Source: Candidatus Saganbacteria bacterium (lineage in GTDB: Bacteria; Margulisbacteria; WOR-1; O2-12-FULL-45-9). Taken from it: a stretch of DNA of 36,555 bases. Shown here piece by piece: positions 22,348 to 30,421 of this stretch. How positions within the stretch are numbered: position 1 is the first letter of the stretch; the number at the start of each line of letters is the position of its first letter. Under the pieces are notes generated by a model that did not search any database, was not told where the DNA came from, and saw only the letters and a program-made list of their open reading frames with translations. Made by a program: the position numbers and the translations under genes. The stretch spans positions 1 through 36,555 of the forward strand of contig JACRKQ010000016.1 of NCBI GenBank assembly GCA_016219705.1, read 5' to 3'.

Positions 22348-24120
22348 AAACTTCTTTGCAAACGCCAGCCACTTCTTCTTACCGTTTTTGATTTCGAGGA
22401 ATAGACTGAAATTAGCGTATACAACTTGGCCTTTGCCGATTTTTTTTGTTAGCGTGAATTCTTTTTTTGGCTTGCCGGCAATTCCATCGATAAAACCGCA
22501 TTTTGCCGATTCGGTATATTCATATTTAATTCCCAGCAGATCTTCTATCAGCGCGTTAGGGTAGAGATGTCCGTTTTCATCCCGGACGCCAAAGCGGGCC
22601 TCGGTTATCAATGTCCCGCCATTTTTAATCCACTGTTTTAAATTATTATACTGTTTGCGAGAGAGGAGATAAGGATTGGGTAATAATATTGTCCTGCAGG
22701 GAAGATGATTATTATCTAAATCTTGTTCAAAGATAAAGTCGACCGGTTTACCTTTTTTATAGGCGGCCAGGTGGGCGCCCGGGAGCGACATCAAAGTATG
22801 CATTAAGCCGATTTCCACCCGGACCGGTTCCCATTGTCCGACGATGCCGCGCGGAGGTCCCTGTTCCTGGTAGGTCTGTATCTCGCTGGAACGTAAATAA
22901 GCAATAGCAATTTTAGAATTTTGTGTTTTGGATTTGTTTCGGGTTTCGGATTTAGATTTTAGAATTTTTGCCGCGAGCTGTTTTATAACTTCTAATCTCT
23001 TCGTCGAACTTCCGTCAGATTTGAGGATTCCAAAACCTTGTGTTTCCGCCCCGAACATTGGCGGTTTCCAATTGTGATATAACAAAGCCTGACAACCATG
23101 TTCAAAAGCCAGCTCTGTCCAATTTTTAATCTCCGGGCCTTTGACATACTCCGGGGCGCCCCAGCGGACATTTTGGCCGCCTTGAAGCTCGGTAACATGA
23201 AATTCGGCGCCGCCAGCGCGGCAGAAACTGCGCCACAAGTCATAAGAAAAAGCCAAGTCAGTTTGGGTCATCCGGCCGCCTTTGGGATAGACATCCATGC
23301 CGTAAAAATCCAGCCCGGCCGACATCAAACTATGGTCAGGGACGCGAGTGCAGATGCCGATAAAGCCGTTCGTTCCAATTTTATGATTAGGATCAATCTC
23401 TCTGACGATCTTGGCCAGATGACTGATCCAATTTTTTAAACTAGCGGTTTTAAAACGGAACCAATCCAGAAAAATATGAGGGGAAACCGCTTCCCAAATG
23501 CCCGCCTTTGGCGTCATGATATCCTCAAAACGGCTAAACGTCGTCGTCCAGAAACTTGTTCCCCACACCCGGTTTAATTTTTCGAGCGAGCCGTATTTTT
23601 TTCTCGCCCAGAGGATAAAAGCCTGGCGTGAATGTTCGCAATGACAAAAATCATTGCTCGTTGTATGGTCCAGCGGTGGATAAACCGGTTCATTGTCGAG
23701 CTGCCAGAGCAACAGAGCAGGATGATCTTTGTAGCGGTCGACCAGTTTTTTGGCTAAACGATCAGCTAAATGGCGATAGTGAGGATTATCTTTGCAGATA
23801 TTAGGGCGCGGGCCGTATTCAGGATAAAGCGTGCCGTCTTGAGCCACGGGACGGCTGTCTGGATAGAGACGATAAAACCAGGTTGGGACTTGGGAAGTTG
23901 GGATACCGAGCAAAACTTTTAATCCGTGTTTGGCGCAGAGGCTCATCGCCTGATCGAGCTCGGCAAAAGAGAAACGGCCTGGTTCCGGCTCCATCCAGTC
24001 CCAAGCCATTTCGCCAAAGCGGACGATATTTAGGCCCGCAGCCTTAATCTCCTTAAAGGTTTGGTCCCAAGTCTCTTTGGGCCATTGATCGGGATAATAT
24101 GTTACGCCAAATGGCAGCAT
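22339..24120 (-). CDS. GH42 beta-galactosidase
   Basis: 593 residues. The TIM barrel begins LPFGVTYYPDQWP. The acid/base is E144 in WQLDNEP, the nucleophile E311 in FHVTELQ, and NICKDNPHYR and PSQ-like TSQVPTWFY fit family GH42. The beta-sandwich/trimerisation part follows (MHTLMSLPGAHLAAY, GGTLITEARFG), but the protein is about 70-90 residues shorter than classic GH42 enzymes. Residues about 386-405 between the domains (KILKSKSETRNKSKTQNSK) come from a heptad-repeat insertion. It overlaps the upstream phosphorylase gene by 19 bases, so it belongs to the same operon. No signal peptide: it would act on imported galacto-oligosaccharides or beta-glucosides. Confidence 0.9.
   Translation of the reverse strand: MLPFGVTYYPDQWPKETWDQTFKEIKAAGLNIVRFGEMAWDWMEPEPGRFSFAELDQAMSLCAKHGLKVLLGIPTSQVPTWFYRLYPDSRPVAQDGTLYPEYGPRPNICKDNPHYRHLADRLAKKLVDRYKDHPALLLWQLDNEPVYPPLDHTTSNDFCHCEHSRQAFILWARKKYGSLEKLNRVWGTSFWTTTFSRFEDIMTPKAGIWEAVSPHIFLDWFRFKTASLKNWISHLAKIVREIDPNHKIGTNGFIGICTRVPDHSLMSAGLDFYGMDVYPKGGRMTQTDLAFSYDLWRSFCRAGGAEFHVTELQGGQNVRWGAPEYVKGPEIKNWTELAFEHGCQALLYHNWKPPMFGAETQGFGILKSDGSSTKRLEVIKQLAAKILKSKSETRNKSKTQNSKIAIAYLRSSEIQTYQEQGPPRGIVGQWEPVRVEIGLMHTLMSLPGAHLAAYKKGKPVDFIFEQDLDNNHLPCRTILLPNPYLLSRKQYNNLKQWIKNGGTLITEARFGVRDENGHLYPNALIEDLLGIKYEYTESAKCGFIDGIAGKPKKEFTLTKKIGKGQVVYANFSLFLEIKNGKKKWLAFAKKFLF
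22911..22969. repeat. Heptad repeat insertion in the GH42 gene
   Basis: Read on the minus strand this is a run of A-rich seven-base units (AAATTCT, AAAATCT, AAATCCG, AAACCCG, AAACAAA and degenerate ones), about 59 bases long. It encodes a lysine/serine/asparagine-rich linker between the catalytic barrel and the next domain. Its composition differs sharply from the rest of the gene. Confidence 0.7.
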
Positions 24121-27100
24121 ATTTCTTTAACCTTCCGTTCACGGATTTGTAGAGCGATCGGTGCGGGAATAAAAGGCTGGTTAATCTCCACTGTTTTACC
24201 GTCAATAATTAACTTATAAGTGACTGGCGCCAAGCCTTCGTAAGTATTTTTTTTCTGCGGATTGAGGTAGGTCACATCAATGTTGCCCAAAAGCTTGAAA
24301 CTAAATTGGCCGTTTTTAAACAGCCATTTAGGCAGGATGGGCGCTAGTTTAAAACAGAGCTGACCGCTGTGGTCGGTATAAAAGATATTTTTTCCTGTTG
24401 TCATCAGCAACCAGATATCGATAAACTCTGCGGTGGCGCCGGAGAGCCGGGCGACAAAACCCCGCCCATGGTTTTGCCTGTTAGAATTACAGCTGCTGAC
24501 GATAAAAGAAGAATTTTCCAGGATGCTGCGCCGGTAAGTCGCCGGTTTCAAGAAAGGGACCAGGACATTTTTCAAGTCGCCAAAAAACTCTTCATAACAG
24601 CCGGTCTTCAGCAGTTCCAGCAGATATTTATATTCCATATGGAGCCAGACCGATTCATTTTCCAGCCAGCCGGGAGCAAAAACCTTGGCCCGGCCGATTT
24701 CTATCGGCGCGTCAGGCAAAGGCGCGTTGACCTTATACATTTTTAATTTTCTGTCGTAAAGCGGGCTTTGTTTGACTAATTTTGGGATTTGCTTATCATG
24801 ATCAACTCGCAGCGCGTGAACAAACCCCTCTAAAAACAGGGGGAGGGGCTTTTGCTCAAAGCGTTTGGCTTTGATCCCGTGACTATTGGCGTGCTCATAT
24901 TCCACCAGTTCATTAATAAAATAAGTGTAATAATTACCGTAGCGCTCCCGACATTGCCGGACCGCTTCAGTGCATTTTTGCTGCAGCTGCTGAATAAACG
25001 AACGCAAAGTGGCGTTGTCTATTATCTTTTCCTCGCCGGTAATACCCAGACGGGTGGCCCGACGGAAATCTTCTTTCAAGCGGCAGCTGTCATCCCAATA
25101 ACGGAAATTATTTTGCCGGTTGTTCATTAATACGGCGACCAGTTTTTCCAGGAAGGCGGCGACTTCAATTGGCAGCGTGACGGTGATCGACTCATCAATC
25201 TGGTCGAGGAGATAATTACAGAGACGTTTTATCTCCAATGTCTCTGATAATGAAGAGCCGAGCAACCCGGGCAGGCCGTTTAAGGCGTCATACCAATTCG
25301 GTTTTTCCGCTTCCATTTCAATGCCGATGCCGCAAGGATCAAAAGAAGCCGTTTTATTAACCAAAAGACAAATTATTTTTCCTAACAGGGTGGTTTTATA
25401 AATGGCCCCCTGGCCGTTTTCCGTCCTGACCGCATTTCTCTCCCAACTGCGCCGGCTCAATAACTCGGCTTTCTCCGGATCGAGTTTTACGCTGCCGTAC
25501 TGGCGGACCTTGTCGCCGATGAGCCGATACTTATGTTTGCGCTCGACGACAATATACTCCGAATCATAAAAAGTGAATTCCTTATCGATAAATAACAGAG
25601 CTTTGACCTGCTCCGGGTAGAGGCAGGCAAAACTTTCCAGCAGGTCGGTATTATAGGTAAAATGATCAGTCCAATAGCCTTCACCATGGGCGGCCTCCTC
25701 TTTGCTGACCGACTTTTCCATCAGAGCGGTGGCGAAGTCCAAGGCGGAGGTCTGGTAAGCGCAGCCCGCAAAATCAAGGCGCTTTAAAATGTTGCCCAGG
25801 ACGAAAGGTTTTGTTAGTAAGGGGACGAGATCAGGCGGCGGGTTGACGAAATGCTGTTTGGCCAGGTTCTCCGCGACCGCCGCTGAACGGATAAAAAATT
25901 GACTGCCGAGGACGATCAGGGGGTTAAACCCGTCCAATTGGATCAGGTTAAAAAACCGATAAATATTATCGGCGGCGACCCGGGGATTAAAGAAAATATC
26001 ATTGCGCCGGTTCTGATTAATGTCGCGGTAGTTGCCGTTGCCCTGGGAAAAGTACGACGGCATCAGCTTGAAATCATTATAGTCGCGCTCCATGTCACCG
26101 TGCTTGCGGTAAAATAAATATAACACTTTATGATCGAGGGTGACTGGCAGTCCGCCGCGCATGACATTATCGAGGAAATTCTGCCGACAATACAGGTCAA
26201 AACTCTGGCTGGCGCTCTCTGTTCCCATCATGGCGCTGATATCATCAATTATCCGGTCATTTTCTTTAGCCTTGCGAAGAAAATAATCATGCCGGCGGGC
26301 GCGCGCCTGGAATTTTTTTAACTGGGAAGGATTGTCGGCTTGCCCGATGATAGAACAGATTTTTGCTTCCCCCTGGCCGGCCAGTTTAATTTTTTTATAG
26401 CAAAAAGCGCTGGGAATAAAACCCTCGGTCTGTTGGTTAGTCGGCACTCGAAAATTTTTAACAGCCAAAAAACTAGCGGGACGCTCCCAGCTCTTCTGCT
26501 CGCCAAAAACGATGTTGGGATCAACAATGACATCAACCGGCCGGTCTTGGCCTGATTGGCGGCAAAAGGCCAGGTAAAAGTTTCCCTGGTCCAGGCAATT
26601 GGTTTCGGCGCAGTCGGCCGGGGCCACCTTCAGCTTATAGAAATGGGTCTTAAAATCCTCCACCACGCTCCAGGCGGCGATAGTCTGGCTCATCCGTTTC
26701 AGCAGGTCGTTGCTGAAGCCGTAGGGGATGATCGCGGGGAGGCCGTCAATAATTTCAATGTTTTGCGGACGATTAGCCAAGTTTGTAATGGTGACACTGC
26801 GGGCTAAACCGGGCAAAATCTCATTGGCTAAAGTAAAATAATTAACGGTAATCCTAATTTTAAGCTGTTTGTTCTCTTCAATTAGCGTCAGATTCCCAGG
26901 CTGGATACGCATGGTGTTGGGTTGCGGCGATGTTTCGGCAAAAGGTTCGTAATATTGGCCATTAACTTTGATAAAAGTGCGGAAGCTGTTTAACGCGGCG
27001 TAGCGGTAAGCTTTATTAGCGGATTGGAATTCAATGATAGAATTATCTTTGTCCTGGACGCCGGCGGAGGTAATGCACTGGCCGCGGTTGGCGTAGAAGA

Positions 27101-27224
27101 CCCACATGGGACAGCCGAAGACCCCGGCGATGCCGGGGAAAAAACTGGAAAAGGTCGGCGCCTGATTGTAGTTTTCAATGACAAATGCATTGTCGGGAGT
27201 GAGATAATATTTCACGGAACCCAT
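24102..27224 (-). CDS. Large GH94-like phosphorylase, 1,2-beta-oligoglucan phosphorylase type
   Basis: 1040 residues without a signal peptide. The N-terminal part (YLTPDNAFVIENYNQAPTFS, SFFPGIAGVFGCPMWVFYAN, RGQCITSAGVQDKDNSIIEF) and the central GEGYWTDHFTYNTDLLESFA (near residue 515, with a candidate catalytic aspartate) resemble the long GH94 enzymes. The characterised ones I know of are 1,2-beta-oligoglucan (sophoro-oligosaccharide) phosphorylases of about 1100 residues. The expected reaction releases glucose-1-phosphate from a beta-glucan. The exact linkage is my inference. It overlaps the GH42 gene by 19 bases and follows a remnant of glmS by 12 bases, which points to an ancestral order of binding protein, glmS, phosphorylase, GH42. 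Confidence 0.65.
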   Translation of the reverse strand: MGSVKYYLTPDNAFVIENYNQAPTFSSFFPGIAGVFGCPMWVFYANRGQCITSAGVQDKDNSIIEFQSANKAYRYAALNSFRTFIKVNGQYYEPFAETSPQPNTMRIQPGNLTLIEENKQLKIRITVNYFTLANEILPGLARSVTITNLANRPQNIEIIDGLPAIIPYGFSNDLLKRMSQTIAAWSVVEDFKTHFYKLKVAPADCAETNCLDQGNFYLAFCRQSGQDRPVDVIVDPNIVFGEQKSWERPASFLAVKNFRVPTNQQTEGFIPSAFCYKKIKLAGQGEAKICSIIGQADNPSQLKKFQARARRHDYFLRKAKENDRIIDDISAMMGTESASQSFDLYCRQNFLDNVMRGGLPVTLDHKVLYLFYRKHGDMERDYNDFKLMPSYFSQGNGNYRDINQNRRNDIFFNPRVAADNIYRFFNLIQLDGFNPLIVLGSQFFIRSAAVAENLAKQHFVNPPPDLVPLLTKPFVLGNILKRLDFAGCAYQTSALDFATALMEKSVSKEEAAHGEGYWTDHFTYNTDLLESFACLYPEQVKALLFIDKEFTFYDSEYIVVERKHKYRLIGDKVRQYGSVKLDPEKAELLSRRSWERNAVRTENGQGAIYKTTLLGKIICLLVNKTASFDPCGIGIEMEAEKPNWYDALNGLPGLLGSSLSETLEIKRLCNYLLDQIDESITVTLPIEVAAFLEKLVAVLMNNRQNNFRYWDDSCRLKEDFRRATRLGITGEEKIIDNATLRSFIQQLQQKCTEAVRQCRERYGNYYTYFINELVEYEHANSHGIKAKRFEQKPLPLFLEGFVHALRVDHDKQIPKLVKQSPLYDRKLKMYKVNAPLPDAPIEIGRAKVFAPGWLENESVWLHMEYKYLLELLKTGCYEEFFGDLKNVLVPFLKPATYRRSILENSSFIVSSCNSNRQNHGRGFVARLSGATAEFIDIWLLMTTGKNIFYTDHSGQLCFKLAPILPKWLFKNGQFSFKLLGNIDVTYLNPQKKNTYEGLAPVTYKLIIDGKTVEINQPFIPAPIALQIRERKVKEICCHLA

Positions 27225-27236
27225 AGAGATACTATT

Positions 27237-27302
27237 CTACTCGACTGTCACTGATTTCGCAAGGTTCCTGGGTTGGTCGACGTGACAGCCGCGCTTGAAG
27301 GC
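27237..27302 (-). pseudogene. Remnant of the 3' end of a second glmS copy
   Basis: Minus-strand reading gives AFKRGCHVDQPRNLAKSVTV, E, then TAG. It matches the last 21 residues of the GlmS encoded at 28592-30421 at 20 positions (F for V near the start), yet about ten bases differ and most differences are synonymous. Thus it diverged as a coding sequence, not as junk. It starts exactly at the stop of the ATPase gene (shared bases at 27302) and ends 12 bases before the large phosphorylase gene. It forms a direct repeat with the glmS 3' end around the ATPase cassette. Confidence 0.85.
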
Positions 27303-28504
27303 TAGGCCATTTTAGTTAAAAAATCTCTAACATTGACATGTTTGATCCCATTGTAATGACCGGCCGCGGTCTCGTCCATGGAAACGACAAATTTGGGATA
27401 ATTATCCTGAATGGCCAAAAGGTTGCCAAATTCCCTATCTCTGATTTTTTCATCAGAGATCAAGTAAGCAACCTGGACGTAAATTTTTTCATCCCCTCTT
27501 TCACAGACAAAGTTAATTTCTTTGTTTTTTAGTTGTCCCACGGTCACGTTATAACCGGAGGTTTTTAGATGAAGAAAAACCAGGTTCTCCAGAATTTTGC
27601 TGATATCGGTTTGTTTATATCCGACGATAGAGTGGCGCAATCCCAGGTCCTCGAAATAATATTTTTCTCCGATTTCAAAAATTCTTTTGCCGATAATATC
27701 GGAACGGCAAGTTTTGAAAACCAGGAAAGCCTGCGTTAAATGGGTCAGGTAATTTAGCACCACGTTGGGCGGCATTTTGGTCTTTTGCGACTTCAAGAAA
27801 TCGCTGATTTTTTTTGCAGAGACCAGTGAGCCAACGTTGTCCGCCAGAAAAGCGACCAGCCGCTCTAAAAATTCAGAGTTCCTAATTTTAAAACGACGAA
27901 CTACATCTTTATAGAGAATGGCGTTATAAATGTTCCTTAAATAATCATAAACAACCGCGTCTTCAAGTTCTAAATTTATCAGATAAGGCAAACCGCCATA
28001 TTTTATATAGCTCATAAGAGCAGCAGACGAATTTTTTAGTTTGTGAAATTCAAGAAATTCAGGGTAAGAAAGACCAAAGATTTTTACTTCAATATACCGG
28101 CCGCTCAAATGTGTGGCTAGCTCGCCAGAAAGTAAATTGGCATTGCTACCGGTGCAGTAAAGATCATATTTTCCTCTAGCCTGAAGGTCTCTAAGGGCCT
28201 TTTCAAAACCAGCAATTTCTTGGATTTCATCTATAAATATATAGGCTTTCCCTCTCCCCTTAGTTTTTGCTTTGATATAAGCCAGCAGATCGGTATGAGT
28301 TTTAATAAATTCAAATTCATTCAGTTCTTTATTAATGTAAACGATGGAAACCTCTTTTTTCTTTTTGATAATGTCTATGATCTGGTAAAGCAGGTAGCTT
28401 TTTCCTACCCGGCGCTGACCAATAATAACTTTGATCAGGTTTTTGTCAAAATAAGGACGCAGCTTGTTCAGGTATAAATCACGTTTTTTATATGTTTTAA
28501 TCAT
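27302..28504 (-). CDS. ATP-binding protein with DUF4143 domain, copy 3 (different subfamily)
   Basis: 400 residues. Walker A GQRRVGKS (29-36), Walker B YIFIDEIQ (D92, E93), CTGSNANLL sensor-like strand, and SGRYIEVKIFGLSYPEFL typical of AAA_14 ATPases. The DUF4143 part ends KEINFVCERGDEKIYVQVAY. Here Q-V-A stands where copies 1 and 2 have E-x-K, so the nuclease-like site is probably incomplete. The gene is visibly AT-richer than the sugar genes around it. It has its own consensus promoter and lies between the real glmS end and a second copy of that end. Role unknown; the context suggests a mobile or accessory cassette. Confidence 0.88.
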   Translation of the reverse strand: MIKTYKKRDLYLNKLRPYFDKNLIKVIIGQRRVGKSYLLYQIIDIIKKKKEVSIVYINKELNEFEFIKTHTDLLAYIKAKTKGRGKAYIFIDEIQEIAGFEKALRDLQARGKYDLYCTGSNANLLSGELATHLSGRYIEVKIFGLSYPEFLEFHKLKNSSAALMSYIKYGGLPYLINLELEDAVVYDYLRNIYNAILYKDVVRRFKIRNSEFLERLVAFLADNVGSLVSAKKISDFLKSQKTKMPPNVVLNYLTHLTQAFLVFKTCRSDIIGKRIFEIGEKYYFEDLGLRHSIVGYKQTDISKILENLVFLHLKTSGYNVTVGQLKNKEINFVCERGDEKIYVQVAYLISDEKIRDREFGNLLAIQDNYPKFVVSMDETAAGHYNGIKHVNVRDFLTKMA

Positions 28505-28539
28505 GACTATAAATCCTTAGATATAGTGTAATAGTTATA

Positions 28540-28568
28540 ATTATATGTAAAACTAATTTAGGTGTCAA
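28540..28568 (-). promoter_or_regulatory. Perfect consensus promoter of the third ATPase gene
   Basis: TTGACA (28568-28563), exactly 17 bases, TATAAT (28545-28540): both hexamers match the consensus fully. TATAATTATA (28536-28545) is a 10-bp palindrome on the -10. The leader is about 30 bases, with AAGGA before the ATG at 28504. Confidence 0.75.
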
Positions 28569-28591
28569 GTCTCGGCTCAAAACTGTAGGTG

Positions 28592-30421
28592 TTACTCCAC
28601 CGTCACTGACTTGGCAAGGTTCCTGGGCTGATCAACATGACAGCCGCGCTTGACGGCGATATAATACGCCAGGAGCTGAAGCGGGATAACCGCCAGAATG
28701 GGGGAGAGGGCTTCAGAGGTTTTGGGGATAAAGATCGCTTCATCAACGCGCTCTTTGATCTCTTCATTGCCGACGCAGGCAACAGCGATCACTATGCCGC
28801 CACGCGCCTTGACCTCTTCAATGTTGCCAAGAATTTTATCATAACGCCGGCCCGCTAAAGCCAGCACTACCACCGGCATATGCTGATCAATCAAAGCGAT
28901 CGGGCCGTGCTTCATCTCGGCGGCCGGGTAACCTTCCGCGTGGATGTAGGAGACTTCCTTAAGCTTCAGCGCCCCTTCCAGGGCGATGGGGAACCCTTTG
29001 CCCCGTCCGAGATAGAGGGCATTGGTCGCTTTGGACAAGCATTCGGCGATTTTTTCCGCCGCCGGCTCACAGTAAAGGGCGTCTTCAACTTTGCCGGGTA
29101 GCTCGATCAGATCATTAATAAACTTGATCGATTCCGTATCGCTGATAAGTCCCCGGCGCTTGCCGAAAAGAATGGCCAGAAGATAGAGGACCGTTAGCTG
29201 GGTGGTGAAAGCTTTGGTTGAGGCGACCCCGATTTCCGGTCCCGCGTTGGTATAAACAACCCCGTGCGACTCGCGGGCGATGGAAGAGCCGACAACGTTG
29301 CAAATGGAGATTACCTTGGCATTCTGCGCCTTAGCCTCCCAAACAGCGCCGAGCGTATCGGCGGTCTCGCCAGACTGGGTAATGGCGATCACCAGGGTAT
29401 TTTTATCGATGATGGGGTGGCGATAACGGAACTCGGCGGCGTATTCGACTTCAGTCGGGATCCGGGCAAATTGTTCAAAAAGATATTCGCCAATCAGCGC
29501 GGCGTGCCAGGAAGTGCCGCAGGCGGTAAAAACAATCCGGTTTACCTGGCGGATCTCTTCGTCAGAAAGATTTAATTCATCGAAGTGGATCCTATGGCTC
29601 TCGGCGGCGATGCGGCCCTCAATGGTTTTCCTGATGGCGCTGGGCTGTTCATGAATCTCCTTTAACATAAAATGGGAGTAACCGCCTTTTTCCGCCGACT
29701 GCGGGTCCCAGGAGATTAATTCTTTCTTTTTAATGACCGGGCTGCCGTCCAGGGTAAAAACTTTGATCTGGTTTTTTGTCAGAATGGCGATCTCGCCGTT
29801 GTCTAATTTGATAATCTCGTCGGTATATTTAAGAATCGCCGGGATATCGGAAGAAATAAAATATTCTTTGTCGCCAAATCCGACAATCAAGGGGCTGCCG
29901 GAACGGGCGACAATGATCTGGTCCGGCGCGTGTTCGGAGATGACCGCTAAAGCATAAGAGCCGCGGACAAATTTGAGCGCCAAAGCGACCGCTTTTAATA
30001 AGTCGCCATGATAATTATCCTCGATTAAATGGGCAAGAACTTCTGTATCGGTTGTTGAGCTGAACTTATGGCCTTTTTCATGCAGTTGGCGGCGCAGTTC
30101 CAAATAATTTTCAATAATGCCGTTATGGACGACGGCGATCTTACCGGTACAGTCTTCATGAGGATGGGAATTGGAGTCAGATGGTTGGCCGTGAGTGGCC
30201 CAGCGGGTATGGCCGATGCCGATCTCGCCGCTAATGGGGCGCTGTTTCAAAAACGTTTCCAGTTCGATGATTTTACCGGCGCGTTTGGAGACAAAAATTT
30301 TATTATTATCGAGAGTGGCGATGCCGGCGGAATCATAGCCCCGGTACTCGAGCTTCTTTAATCCCTCGAGGATAAAGGGGACGGCTTCTTTCTTACCAAT
30401 GTAGCCGAATATACCGCACAT
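28592..30421 (-). CDS. glmS: Glutamine--fructose-6-phosphate aminotransferase (isomerizing)
   Basis: 609 residues, full length. The N-terminal glutaminase domain starts MCGIFGYIG, with the catalytic cysteine at position 2, then LEYRGYDSAGIA, GHTRWATHGQPSDSNSHPH and VVHNGIIENYLELR. Two SIS domains follow (TACGTSWHAALIGEYLFEQ, ITQSGETADTLGA; then LYLGRGKGFPIALEGALKLKE), ending CHVDQPRNLAKSVTVE. It makes glucosamine-6-phosphate for peptidoglycan and other amino sugars. The ATG directly follows the stop of the binding-protein gene (TAAATG), so the two are co-translated. No glmS ribozyme-like leader is possible in this arrangement. Confidence 0.97.
   Translation of the reverse strand: MCGIFGYIGKKEAVPFILEGLKKLEYRGYDSAGIATLDNNKIFVSKRAGKIIELETFLKQRPISGEIGIGHTRWATHGQPSDSNSHPHEDCTGKIAVVHNGIIENYLELRRQLHEKGHKFSSTTDTEVLAHLIEDNYHGDLLKAVALALKFVRGSYALAVISEHAPDQIIVARSGSPLIVGFGDKEYFISSDIPAILKYTDEIIKLDNGEIAILTKNQIKVFTLDGSPVIKKKELISWDPQSAEKGGYSHFMLKEIHEQPSAIRKTIEGRIAAESHRIHFDELNLSDEEIRQVNRIVFTACGTSWHAALIGEYLFEQFARIPTEVEYAAEFRYRHPIIDKNTLVIAITQSGETADTLGAVWEAKAQNAKVISICNVVGSSIARESHGVVYTNAGPEIGVASTKAFTTQLTVLYLLAILFGKRRGLISDTESIKFINDLIELPGKVEDALYCEPAAEKIAECLSKATNALYLGRGKGFPIALEGALKLKEVSYIHAEGYPAAEMKHGPIALIDQHMPVVVLALAGRRYDKILGNIEEVKARGGIVIAVACVGNEEIKERVDEAIFIPKTSEALSPILAVIPLQLLAYYIAVKRGCHVDQPRNLAKSVTVE

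Noticed and set aside
28536-28545. 10-bp palindrome on the third ATPase promoter as an operator like those of copies 1 and 2
   Set aside because: TATAATTATA is short and simply AT-rich; it may be chance, unlike the 24-bp palindromes.
28592-30421. A glmS ribozyme or GlcN6P riboswitch before glmS
   Set aside because: The glmS ATG directly follows the stop codon of the binding-protein gene, so no leader exists.
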